From contig JAEHOE010000038.1 in assembly GCA_016858145.1 (NCBI GenBank), forward strand, positions 372,001 through 436,000: a stretch of 64,000 bases of DNA, read 5' to 3'. A program made the translations under genes and the position numbers. Source of the DNA: Edaphochlamys debaryana. Taxonomy: Eukaryota; Chlorophyta; Chlorophyceae; Chlamydomonadales. The notes beneath the pieces were generated by a model. The model saw nothing but the letters and a program-made list of their open reading frames with translations, ran no database searches and had not been told where the DNA came from. Shown in pieces: positions 1 to 9,623 of the stretch. Numbering within the stretch: the first letter of the stretch is position 1; each line of letters starts with the position of its first letter.

Positions 1-112
1 CGCGGGATCACTCTGAGTCCATCTTGATTTGCTCGCAATAGTCGTGGTATGTGTATCGAGCACATAGAGCAGTAGCCTCGAGCATCGTGAGGGGTCAGCC
101 AGGCTGCCCGAA

Positions 113-2279
113 ATGCAGCATGCTGTCGCTGCGGCAGCTGTCGTTGGGGCGGTGGTGGCTTTCGCGCTATCACATACTGGCCTTCGCACGCTGCATGGGC
201 TCCTGGCGAGCAGGTGCGAACGCGCGCTTAGATGGTTTGCGTGCATGCGCATGGCCCTCACCAGGGAGGTCCCTTGCGAGACCAGCGTCCCCCTTGAGCC
301 CGGGGGCCCGAGCATAAGACTATGGAGACAGGGTCCTGGCACCAGGACCGACGAGGCGCCAACCCATCACCCTTGCCCCTTGCAGGTCGCCCCTACCGCC
401 AGGCAAAACCGCGGATGTAGCTATCGTGCTGGGCTATGCCCTGTTCAGGTAGGCCATCACTGCAGCGTGCTCAGGGAGCACGGCCATGCCTTTGTTGTTA
501 AGCCACAATTGCTCTGTGCCTCAGGAACGGGAGCCTGACGGAGCCGCTCAAGGGGCGGGTGCAGGCGGGGGTGGAGCTCTTTCTACAGGTGGGAGCCAGC
601 CTCGATCCAGACCAACCGCCAGACGGTGTTGCTTGCAGGGTGCCGGGACACGGCAGCGAGGTGCCTCGCCCACCCGTCCACCTCGGTCTCATCCACCCCG
701 TCCACCTCCTCCCCCACGCCTACTTGCCCCCTGAACCCCGCCCCCAGGGCCGGGCCCAGCACCTGCTCTTCAGCGGGGCCCACCCCGGGGGCGGGGTGAC
801 GCGCGTGAGCGAGGCCAACGTAATGCAGGGCTACGCGGAGGGGCTGCTGAGGGACATGCGGGGGGGAGGCGGCGCAGGCGGGCCTGACGAGCTGGTCGAG
901 AGGTGGGACCGGGCCGCGGAGGGGCGGGTGGAGGGGCAGTCGTGGGGCGGGTGGAGGGGTTGGTCGCTGGTGAGGGCCGTGCGGGGGGAGTCGGCAGCAG
1001 AGGATGAGGGGGAGGGGCAGGGGGAGACGGGCCGAATGAGCTGGTTGAGCGGTGAGCTGAGAGGAGGGTGCGCCGAGGGGCAGGCGCGGGGCGGGTGAAG
1101 GGGCGCCGGCCGGAGGGACGGGACCTGGGGGAATCACGAATCCGTAGGCTGACCCCGTGCATCACGGCGGCTGCGGCGGCGGCGGACTGGGAGGCTGCGC
1201 CCCTCGTTCATCTGCCCATACAAGGGGCGCGCCTCGGCTGCCCTCCTGCTCATCCCGACTTCCCCACCCTGCCCTCCTGATGCACACCCCGCGCGCACCC
1301 CCTCCCCCTGCCAGGTGGCACCAGGAGGACCAGTCCACCTCCACCTACGAGAACGCGCTCTTCTCCCTGGACATATGCCGGCAGAGGGGGTGAGAGAGGG
1401 TGGACGCTGGCCCCGTGTGTCTGCACGTGTGCCTCACGCTCCAGGGCACGATGGGAAGCTGATGAATGACAGCTGTGGCCGGCCCATCGTCATCCCCCAC
1501 CCCCTCTCATCCTCCCGTCCTCCTGACCGTCCTCCCGACCCCTCCTCGTGTGCCCTCTTCTCTTCTCCTCTCCGGTCCTCTCCCCGCCAGGTGGACCCGG
1601 CTACTGGTGGTGACCAGCCCCTTCCACCAGATCCGGTCGGAGCTTGTGTTCCGAAAGCTGGTGGAACGGACCAAAGCGGAGGGGGGCCCAGCCATCGAGG
1701 TGAGCGGGTTAGTGGATGGAGGGTGGAAAACCCTGGTGGAAGTAATGAGGGGGCTGCAGAGGCAACCAGCAGTCCAGGTGAGCGGGGCGCTGGCGACGGG
1801 GGGCCCAGCCATCGAGGTGGGTCCGGGAGTCTGGATGGTGTGTGAAGGGCTGCTCGCATGAGCCTGGGAGTCTCAGGCGCGGTGATTAGCCGGCCGGCCT
1901 CTGGATGGTGTGTGCGTGGAAGGGGGGCTGCGGGTGGAGAGACGGCGGCTCGGGAGCTGGGGCGTGGGGGTCTGCGGGCACGGGTAAGGTGCAGCGATGG
2001 GCCTTGCGCCTTCTGCCTGCCGCCCATCCCCAATGCTCACTCCTCCTTCCGTCTCCCTGACGTCTTACCCCGACCCCAGAGTCCAACTCCCCTCACCCCA
2101 CCCCTTCTGCTCCCCCCCAAAACCCCATCCCCCGGGGGCAGGTGTACATGGCCCCGGCGCCCTTCGTGCCGCACCGGGACTACCCCCTGCCGCTCCTCGA
2201 CCGCTGCGTGGACGCGTGGGACTGGGCTCGCGAGCTGCTGGCGGTGGCCTACTACGCAGCGCTAGGGCGGCTGTGGTGA
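113..2279 (+). CDS. DUF218 (YdcF/SanA-like) membrane-anchored protein, 234 aa, 7 exons
   Basis: Exons: 113-213, 386-448, 525-588, 748-902, 1315-1389, 1591-1699, 2142-2279; all junctions are GT-AG and the frame closes exactly. Residues 4-20 form an Ala/Val hydrophobic segment, either a signal anchor or a transit region. The DUF218 signatures follow in order: ADVAIVLGYAL (about 43-53), a segment with EPLKGRVQAGVELF (58-76), LLFSGAHPGGGVTRVSEA (about 81-98), EDQSTSTYENA (132-142) and TSPFHQIRS (161-169). The acidic ED/ST/EN cluster and the TSxxH motif are the conserved pocket residues of this family. Bacterial members have been linked to envelope or vancomycin phenotypes, but the biochemical role is unsettled, so I assign only the family. 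The first exon rests on the ATG at 113 and a CAG|GTGCGA donor that joins in frame; reading on to about 268 would break the frame. The 5' UTR and promoter lie at or beyond the left edge. Confidence 0.85.
1700..1816 (+). other. In-frame alternative 3' extension of DUF218 exon 6 (duplicated exon end)
   Basis: The last bases of exon 6 plus its donor (GGGGGGCCCAGCCATCGAG|GTG, about 1680-1702) recur almost exactly at about 1797-1819, again followed by a usable donor GAG|GTGGGT. The 117 nt between the two donors has no stop and keeps the frame. Use of the second donor would add 39 residues before the VYMAPAPF exon. The family does not need this insert, so the first donor is taken as the main one. 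Confidence 0.45.
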
Positions 2280-2936
2280 TGGGGCCTGTTGCATTGCCCT
2301 TCAGGATGGGCTGCGGCGGCTGTTGTGATGTTGCCACCTGCTGTGGGATACCTGTTACGATTCCATTGCTGTCGAGCTCAGGCCCTGTGGTAATGTGGTC
2401 GGAGCTTTTGGCAATTCCTCGCGATAGATGCTGCTCTAGGGCGGCTCTTGTGGGGGGTGTTTGTATGAGGCGTGAAGGCTAAGGGGGCTGGTGTGGGCTC
2501 AACTGTGTCCGGGGCTGGGGCTGGTGCTGTGGCCCACTGGTGCACTGCGGGGAAACGCTGACTGACTTGTGATGACGACCGTACCGGTGTGGCATTGTGT
2601 GACAGGTTGTCGAGAAGCTGGCACTGTTTGCGGGGATAAGCCTTACAGGGGTGAGACCTCGGTCATGCAAACCAAGCTAGCGCGGGTCCGCCGGAGTCCT
2701 CCCTACTTCCTTCCCAGCTGTTGACACCAAGCGCCATCCGGCTGCTGTCGACACCAAGCAACTTCCAACACCAACTTTCCAGCAGTAAATGCCGCAACTC
2801 ACGAACAGCCTAGCTAGCTAAACAGTTTCAGCATGTGCACATCGTGCTTGGGTTGCGTTTGAGCAAGTTTGCCCGGAGACACGCCATACATACTCCCGGT
2901 GGGTCGGGAGGCGGGAGGCGGATGGGGGCGCGCCGG
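2280..2936. other. Tail-to-tail intergenic region
   Basis: This region lies between the stop of the DUF218 gene (+) and the stop of the first six-cysteine gene (-), so it should hold both 3' UTRs. A TGTAA signal for the minus-strand gene is at 2643-2647. I see no TGTAA for the plus-strand gene and no coding sequence. Confidence 0.6.
2643..2647 (-). promoter_or_regulatory. Putative TGTAA polyadenylation signal of six-cysteine gene A
   Basis: TTACA on the given strand reads TGTAA on the minus strand, about 290 nt after the stop codon at 2937. TGTAA is the usual volvocine poly(A) signal. A pentamer is short, so position relative to the gene is the only support. Confidence 0.45.
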
Positions 2937-4779
2937 TTAGGAGAGGCACTGGGTCTGGGCCTCGTCCTGAGGTGCGTGGGGGAGGAGGGAGGGCAGGAGG
3001 GCAGCTCTGGCGTGAGGACGTGCGTCTCGGGGGCGTTGCACTCGCCACCCAGGCAGGCGACACCAGCACGGCAGCCACGCCATTCGGGTCTGCCGTGCCA
3101 TACATGTCACCATCCGCTCTAAGCGGCGGCGCTCCCAATAATCCCTCTGCCTCCCCTCCGCCCCCCTCCCCCCTCACCACGGTGGTGGCTCCCGCCAGGA
3201 ACTGGTCAGCAGCGGCCTTGTACTTGGGGTCCTTGAGGCAGTCTGGGGGGGGAGAGGGAAAGGGGGGGGAGGGAAGGAGGCAAGAGAAGAGGCTCAGGGG
3301 AGGGCGGGAAGTGGATCAGTGCGCTCGTATGGCGGCAAACGGAAAATCGATGCCCAAAGAGCAGTGAACCCGTGCGCCATTAACCCAGGGCTCATTGCAG
3401 CGCTCACCGTACAGCTGCAGGCAGGGGTAGCGGTCGTGGGCGGAAGGCGGAGGGGAGGAATGGAGGAGGCGTCAGTGCTTGTCGCAAGGTGGGTGGATGC
3501 AGACGGAGGCCGGCGGGTAGCGGGCCGGCCCTTCACCCCCAAGCCTGTCGATCATGGCCCGGCTCACCTGGGCGAAGGGGAGCAGCTGAGGGTGCGAGAG
3601 GTCGAGGGGACAGGGGGAGCAGCGGGGGATTGGGTTGAGGTGGGGAGGAGGGTCGAGAGGTGGGGCAACTGCTTATGGCGAGCGAGGCGGCACCTCCGGC
3701 CGACCCGGACCCAGCAGGCACCACTGTCCACACACATGCACGCAGGGATAAGACGGGAGGTACAGCTCGAAGGAGGCTAGTGGGGCGCGCTAGCTTGGCG
3801 AGGCGGCACTACCAGACCACCCGGACCCAGGCAACCGCAGGGAGACGGGAGACCCACCTTGCGGCAGCACTCCTGCGGGTGAGGGACGGGCGTGGGAAGG
3901 CGCGGGCACGAGAGGTAAGGACACAGACTACACTCCAGGCAGGAGACGCTGACCAAGGATACCGGCCCACTGCCCAGACCCAAGCCTTGCTCCCTATCCC
4001 CTCTGTCCTCCTGCCCCACTTCACCTCCTCCCCTCCCTCGTCACCTGGCCTATATCCCCACTGCCCCTCCCCCCCGCCCCCCCCCACCGTGGTGATGGGC
4101 TTGGTGCCGGCACAGGCCTGGAGGCAGGGGCAGGAGAGGGGGAGGCCGGGGGAATCATCCGCGGTATTCATCCCAGGGCCCAGCCGTCACACACGCCCAC
4201 GGACGGACACGCACTAATCGCACAAAGCGGGAGAACGGTGGGTGGACCCGATACACACACACGCCCTGGCAGCCCCCACCCATTCCCCCAACCCCCAAGC
4301 CCCCACCTTGAAGGCCGCAATGTCGGGGTTGTTGGGCCGACACCCGTGGCCCTGCACACCCGATACACACACACGCGCTGGCAGCCCCCTCCCATTCCCC
4401 CGCCCCGGCCCCCACCTTGAAGGCCGCGATGTCGGGGTTGTTGGGCAGGTCCTTCTCGGCAGCCACGCACTTGGCGTCCTCTGTGTGGGGGGGGGAGTGC
4501 GGGGAAGGGGCGGCGCGAGAGGGGAGCAGACATGAGTTCCGGTGGGCCAGTCGCGGCAGTCAAGCGCCGGGCGGTGGCGGAGGGTCGAGCGGCGGCACCT
4601 GGCCCCCGGCACTCGAGGGCACCCATCAACGCGGCCTCCGACATCGCCCCTGCCCCGAGGCACACGACTAGCTCCCTAGCTAGCACGGCACCGCCCAGCG
4701 CTAGCTCACGAGCGTGCGCCGGCAGCGCGGTGCACACGAGCAGCGCCACCAGGGCGAGTGCGGCGAAGCGGCGGTCCAT
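2937..4779 (-). CDS. Secreted six-cysteine protein, paralogue A, 99 aa, 8 exons including microexons
   Basis: Exons in transcript order: 4710-4779, 4416-4480, 4088-4117, 3858-3872, 3568-3585, 3408-3414, 3178-3242, 2937-2966. They total 300 nt and all junctions are GT-AG. Residues 1-23 are a signal peptide (MDRRFAALALVALLVC, then ALPAHA as the cleavage box). The mature part has Cys spacing C-X18-C-X9-CC-X11-C-X26-C, with NNPDIAAFK before the second Cys, ACAGTKPIT, ECCRK, LLPFAQ and a C-terminal DEAQTQC. Exons of 30, 15, 18, 7 and 30 nt are forced by alignment to the two neighbouring paralogues, which have the same residues on fewer exons. The spacing after CC loosely recalls plant lipid-transfer/prolamin proteins, but the CxC motif is missing; I do not assign that family. 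Function is unknown. The protein is probably extracellular and disulfide-bonded. Confidence 0.8.
3408..3414 (-). other. 7-nt microexon of six-cysteine gene A
   Basis: The exon is CTGTACG, bounded by CTGCAG upstream and GTGAGC downstream on the minus strand. It supplies L, Y and the first base of D in LLPFAQ-LYD-CLKDPKY. This aligns without gaps to LLPFAS-YYP-CLSEPRY in paralogue B and LLPFAQ-YYS-CLSDP in paralogue C, and it restores the frame for the next exon. Confidence 0.7.
4247..4446 (-). repeat. Two-copy tandem duplication covering the exon 2 end of gene A; copy 1 holds a ghost exon
   Basis: Copy 1 is 4247-4337 and copy 2 is 4359-4446. Copy 2 contains the 3' end of the real exon 2 (PNNPDIAAFK and its donor). 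Copy 1, inside the following intron, contains the same coding end and donor. Together with an upstream GTGTGCAG acceptor it defines a potential 45-nt exon at 4307-4351 reading GHGCRPNNPDIAAFK. Both ends are phase 0, matching the flanking exons, so inclusion would not shift the frame but would add a seventh cysteine. Confidence 0.75.
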
Positions 4780-5970
4780 GGCTGTTGAAAGCTTGACGAC
4801 TTGACGGCTTGGCGGCTGCTGCAGTGCGTGGTCCGGGCGTGGCGATAGAGGTAGTGTGTAGGGACGCCGTGTGCGGTGCTGCGTCTGGGGCCGTGGGCGA
4901 GGGCGTATTTGACGGGGCGGCGAGCGGCGAGAGGGCGGCAGATCCGGATCTGGATTCGGGTTCGGCGGCGGCCGAGGGCTCCTCGGTGGCGAGTGGCGAG
5001 CGCGCAGGAAGGAATTACCAGAGGGGCCGATGCACACGGGCAGGGACACGGGAGCGCTAGACACCAGTAAGGATGTGGGCTGGCGGGGCCGCAGCGAACG
5101 AGGGTGCGAGTCGGTCCCGTGCCAGGCGGCGGCGCCGCCGACCCTCGGGGCCCCGCAAATCTTACGTAACCCCGCCCGACCCGCTGCAAGTTCCTGCCCC
5201 TTGCATGCTCGGCCTTGCTTGGCCCCGCTTCGGCGAGCTCGGCCGTCGTCCCGGCTGTCCTCGGCAGACCCGCGGGTGCAAGCGGGCCCAAGATCCGTCC
5301 CTGGCCTTGCATGCTGGGACGCGGCTGGTGGGGGTGAGGGAATGACGGGGGTACGGAGGCGATGGACGTGCCGTCCGCTTGCATCCCTGCTCGGCCTGAG
5401 TCCTGTAGCCTGTTACAAGTCAGCAAGAACCCGCGGGCGGGGAAGCATGCGGCCTGACCCTCCCAGCTAGCTCCCAGCCCCCCGGCCTCCGCTCTCTCAC
5501 CTCGCCACTCGCCACCACTCGCTTGGCACAATGACTCAACTCCCCCCTCATATATGTATGTATGTGTATGATACTCCAACCCTATGTTCAGCCGGAAGCC
5601 CCCGGCTTGATATGCAGCACAATGCCTGCCGCAGACCACGCCGCGCCGCCAGACAAGACGGTATGTATAGGACAGTCGTCAACTCGCTCAGGTCCCCCAG
5701 CACCCCAAGCCACGCACTCATGCCTCCCTCCATACATTCCCATCAACCGTATCTCCATGCATGCCATCAGCGTCATTTGTTCATTCATGCCCGGCATCGC
5801 CATCGCCACCACGCACCGCCATCCCATTTCCCACCCACCAGCTCCATCCGCCACTTCCACCTGCTGTGGAACCCCATGGACCCCCATGGACCCCACGCCG
5901 CACTCCGTCCACCCGCCGTACGTACATGGATCTCAGATTAGATCAGATCAGATCCGATCAGATCACGTGA
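4780..5970. other. Intergenic region between six-cysteine genes A and B
   Basis: This region holds the promoter of gene A (upstream of 4779 on the minus strand) and the 3' UTR of gene B. A TGTAA on the minus strand lies at 5413-5417. There is an AT-rich TATATGTATGTATG tract near 5549-5575 and a GATCAGATCAGATC run near 5938-5965. I see no coding sequence. Confidence 0.55.
5413..5417 (-). promoter_or_regulatory. Putative TGTAA polyadenylation signal of six-cysteine gene B
   Basis: TTACA on the given strand, about 555 nt past the stop of gene B, is a plausible volvocine poly(A) signal. The distance fits the long 3' UTRs of these algae. Confidence 0.4.
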
Positions 5971-7279
5971 TCACATGATGCAGGCCGCCAGGACCTCAGC
6001 CACAGAGGTGACCGGGGCCAAAAAGGCGTTTGCCTCTTGCTGGTAGCGCGGCTCGGAGAGGCAGGGGTAGTACTGGGGTGTGTGGGGACGGGGCAGGCAG
6101 GGGCAGGCAGGGGCAGGACGGGGGTAAAGAGGGGGTAGAGCGCAGCGATGGAAGTGCCAGGGCTAGGAAACTAGTAAGGGGATACGAAGGGCGCATGACA
6201 TGGTCCTCTCAGCCTGCCACCCATGTCCCCCACGCCACGACTCGCTTCACCCTATCCCACGGGGGGGTGATGTACGTGTGACCCCTCCAGCGTGGGACAC
6301 TCACCGACGCGAAGGGCAGGAGCTGAGGGATGTCGAGTGGCGGTGGATGGCGTGCACATGCATATGGCAAAGAGTTGGCAATGCTGAACTCGCATAGGGA
6401 ATGTGCGTGGAGGGGCTTCCTGGCCCCAAGCCTCCCCCAACGCCCCTTGCCAGCTCTCCCCCGCCTGACTGCATGACGGAGGCAAATCCCAATTTGCTTG
6501 ATCCAGAAACGCACGTAGACCCCCGACCCCACCGCCTGCACGATCCTGACCACTCCCAGCAGCCGCCATGTATAACCGTCCCAACCACCGGAACCCAGCC
6601 CACCCCACCCCACCCACCCACCCCACCCATTCCCCACCTTGGCGCAGCAGGCTTCAGTAACGGGCTTCACACCCGCACACGCCTGCAGTGCAGCAATGCC
6701 GGGGCGGGTGGTAGGAAAATGGGCAGGGGGAAATCAAAGGCAGAGTCCGACTGCTTGCCCAGGGCCAGAGCGCACCTACCCTGAGCGTGGCCCCCTCCAA
6801 GCAACCCCTGCCCCGCTAGTGCCTACCCTGAACGCAGCGATGTCGGGGTTGGTGAGCAGGCGGGCGCGTGCGGCATCGCAATCCGGCGCGGTCTGGGGCT
6901 GGGCGGCTGGGGGGGAAAGGGGAAGGAGGTCGAACCAGAGGAGCGATGGAGGTCGGGGTGGGGGAGGAGGAGCGAGGTTGGAGGGAACCCCAGCCCGGAA
7001 CCAGGGACCCGTTTCACAAGGCTGCTGCTCACAGCAGGAACACATTCAGCCAGCCTGCTGAGTGCTTCAGGAAGCCCGCAGTAGTGGTGACCCATGGGCC
7101 TGCCTCCCGCGCCCCGCGGCCCGCACCCACGCACCTGTCACCCGCGCGCCCGCGAGCAGCGCTGCCGCCGCCGCCATCAGGACCAGCGTCGCTGTGCTGC
7201 GCCAAGAGCTGCCGCTGCCGCTGCCGCTGCGGCAGAGGCTGCGGCTGCGGCGGCCGCAGCGGCTGACCGGAGGCTCCAT
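5971..7279 (-). CDS. Secreted six-cysteine protein, paralogue B, 129 aa, 5 exons
   Basis: Exons in transcript order: 7135-7279, 6827-6906, 6638-6682, 6305-6322, 5971-6072; total 390 nt, all GT-AG. The first ATG (7279) gives an unusually long Arg/Ser-rich n-region before the hydrophobic stretch LVLMAAAAALLAGA (about 33-46). An internal ATG at 7177 would give a short leader, so the start is uncertain. The mature sequence shows C-X18-C-X9-CC-X11-C-X26-C, with TNPDIAAFR, ACAGVKPVTEACCAK, LLPFAS and YYPCLSEPRY. LLPFAS is a separate 18-nt exon flanked by phase-0 introns. It is the middle member of a head-to-tail trio on one strand. Function unknown; predicted secreted or membrane-tethered by an uncleaved leader. 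Confidence 0.8.
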
Positions 7280-8524
7280 GGACGGGTTGCGCGGTTGGAG
7301 CGCCGCCCTGCTTGTACAGGCGCGGATGGGCGGCTGAGGGAGTTGGGTGAGCTGCTGTTGAGCTGTCGAAGTCCGCGGCTGCGCTTAAGGGGCGGGTTGC
7401 GCGGGGCGACGGTGTTCGCGGTGCGGAGCGGCGGCTGACCGACGTTTTATGCTTTTGCGGGGTGCGCAAGAGCACGCGCTGGTGAAAGCGGATGTATGAG
7501 CAGGGTAGCGCAGCGCTGCTGGAAAGAGCGGTGCTGGGGCGGGCGCCGTTCACTTCATTGAAGGCCCGCGGGAGGGCGCCATGGCGGCGGGCCGCGGAAG
7601 CTCCTGTCAGCCGTGCGCCGGGCTCCCCTTCCCCGAGCCCCCCAGCGTCCCTCCAGCGTCCCTCCAGCCCACCCAATCCAGCCCCCTAAACCCCAAGCCC
7701 ACCCAAAGCAGTTCACACACCCACGCGCCAGGCGCCACGCACCTTCCTTCCGTCACCCGACCAGCGGACCCCTCGACCCCCGTCAAGACACAAGCCCACA
7801 CACAGTGGCAGCAGCAGTGCTTGAAACCCCTCAGTCCTATCCGCCATTTGCTTTGCACACAAGCCGGGTCAACACGTCCGGACCTTCCCCTCCTACGCCG
7901 GACTTGCTCGGCCAATTTCACCCACAACCGGAAAGGATCTCACGTAAGACGGGCATGCAGAGGCATGCCCATCCTAGCTACCCAGATCTCGAAGCCACAG
8001 TCAAGCCCTCTGTCATTCTGTGTGTGCGGAGCTCGGGCCGCCTCTGTCGTCCACCCCCAAGGCATCACTCCTATAGCAGCAGGGCGGTGACGTCCAGCTG
8101 AGGAAGCGTGTGGAGGAAGCCGATTGGTCAGGTCTGCGGGCGCGGGCCGGGTGGGTGTGGGGCTTGTGCCTCCGTGCCACGATTATTACGTAAGCACCCA
8201 GGCTGCAGGTCGAGCTGCATGTGCGGGTGCACCCATCTGCCCTATCCTCGGCTACCTACCTCACCCTGCCCCTACGCCAGCACAGCAGGCCCACTCAATG
8301 CCTCCATCCGTGCCAGGGCGCAATGCAATGCAATGCCCTGCCTGCCTAGGTTGACCTGCCGTGCAAGCGCATGTGCACGTGCCATGGGGGTGCGGCCACC
8401 CCTACCTAACGCCGCCCCTACGCCAACCCAGGCCCGCTGCCTGATCCCCTAGTTCGCTAGCGACCCCGTCCCTGTCGTACCACACCTGTCGTACGCGGTG
8501 AGCTGCGTGCCGTGTACGCGGCCG
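7280..8524. other. Intergenic region between six-cysteine genes B and C
   Basis: This 1.2 kb should contain the gene B promoter and the gene C 3' UTR. No TGTAA on the minus strand was found below 8525, and no TATA box was found directly upstream of gene B. No coding sequence is convincing. Confidence 0.5.
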
Positions 8525-9623
8525 TTAGGCCAGGCACGCCTTTTCGGCCTCGTCGACCGTTGTAACGCCGGCCAGGAATTCGTTGGCCGCCGCCACGAGG
8601 GACGGGTCGGACAGGCAGGAGTAGTACTGTACGGCAGGGGGTGTACGGCAGTGCAGGTGCGAGGGTAAGCACGTGGGGTACTTGGGGCGGTCCGGCGCGT
8701 GTCGCCGCGTGAGAGCTCCACATAGCCCGCCTCACCACCGCACGCACCATAGCAAGCAGACCCGACTTGACGTCATCCCCCACCCCTTCCAACCCCGCGG
8801 CCCCACCTGCCCCCCAAGCCGCGTAGGTCTTCCCGCCCCCGATCTCTGCTCACCTGAGCGAACGGCAGGAGCTGCAGGGCGGCAGTAGGACGACGGGCGT
8901 GTGCCGGGGGACAAGGAGGGTCCGGGCGGGCGGGGTGGTTGCCGGTCAGTGGGACACATGCCAGGAAGAGGTTCTTGACGACAACGCTCTCACCCCGACC
9001 ACGCCCTCAGCCACCAGACCTGCCTGCGTTAACCCCCTGTGCTCTCGTTCCATGTGGCGTGCAGCAACTCAAATCAAATCAAGTCAAGTCCACACCTTCA
9101 AGCCCCCACGAAGCCCCCAGCCGACGCACCTTGCGGCAGCAGTCGGCTGAGATGGGCTTTGCGCCTGCGCAGTCCTTGAAGCTCAGAATGGACTTGAGCA
9201 TCTCACACTGCGGCTCCTGAGCTGCGGCTCGTCGGGGAGGGGGTTAGTTGGACAGGGAGAGGGTCAGTGAGGGGGAGGGGGAAGAGGAGGGCCAGGCCCC
9301 GGCGGCAGGTAGGACCCGACGGGTCTCGCAGGCAAGGGAAGGGGCAAGGGGGTGCAACTAGGTTGGCCGTGCAGGCCACGGTTGCACGTCAGGGGTCAGG
9401 TGCCGCGTGTTGGGCATAGGGAGCTAAGCCATGCGTGGCCAGAGCTGCCACGAGCCCCCCGCCCCCACTTGCGCACCCAACCCGGCGTGCACCCGCGCTC
9501 TATCCCGGCTATCTATCCACTCCCCACCAGGCCCCCCTCACCTGCAGCGGGCGCTGGGCCCCCCGTGAGGGCAGCGGCCAGGAGCAAGCCCAGCAGGGCC
9601 AGAGCGGGGGCGCGGCGGGGCAT
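8525..9623 (-). CDS. Secreted six-cysteine protein, paralogue C, 97 aa, 4 exons
   Basis: Exons in transcript order: 9542-9623, 9130-9221, 8854-8871, 8525-8626; total 294 nt, all GT-AG. Residues 1-27 are a classic signal peptide (ALALLGLLLAAALTGG core, APAAA cleavage box). Cysteine spacing is C-X11-C-X9-CC-X11-C-X26-C. The first loop is seven residues shorter than in paralogues A and B, and the intron that splits this place in A and B is absent. Other conserved blocks are DCAGAKPISADCCRK, LLPFAQ (again its own 18-nt exon), YYSCLSDP and TVDEAEKAC. This is the most compact member and the best reference for the family. Its C-terminus guided identification of the last exon of gene A. Function unknown. 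Confidence 0.85.

Noticed and set aside
214..538. Reading the first DUF218 exon on past 213
   Set aside because: The extra residues do not fit the family, and the donor at 269 would break the frame. The donor at 214 joins in phase to the conserved ADVAIVLGY exon.
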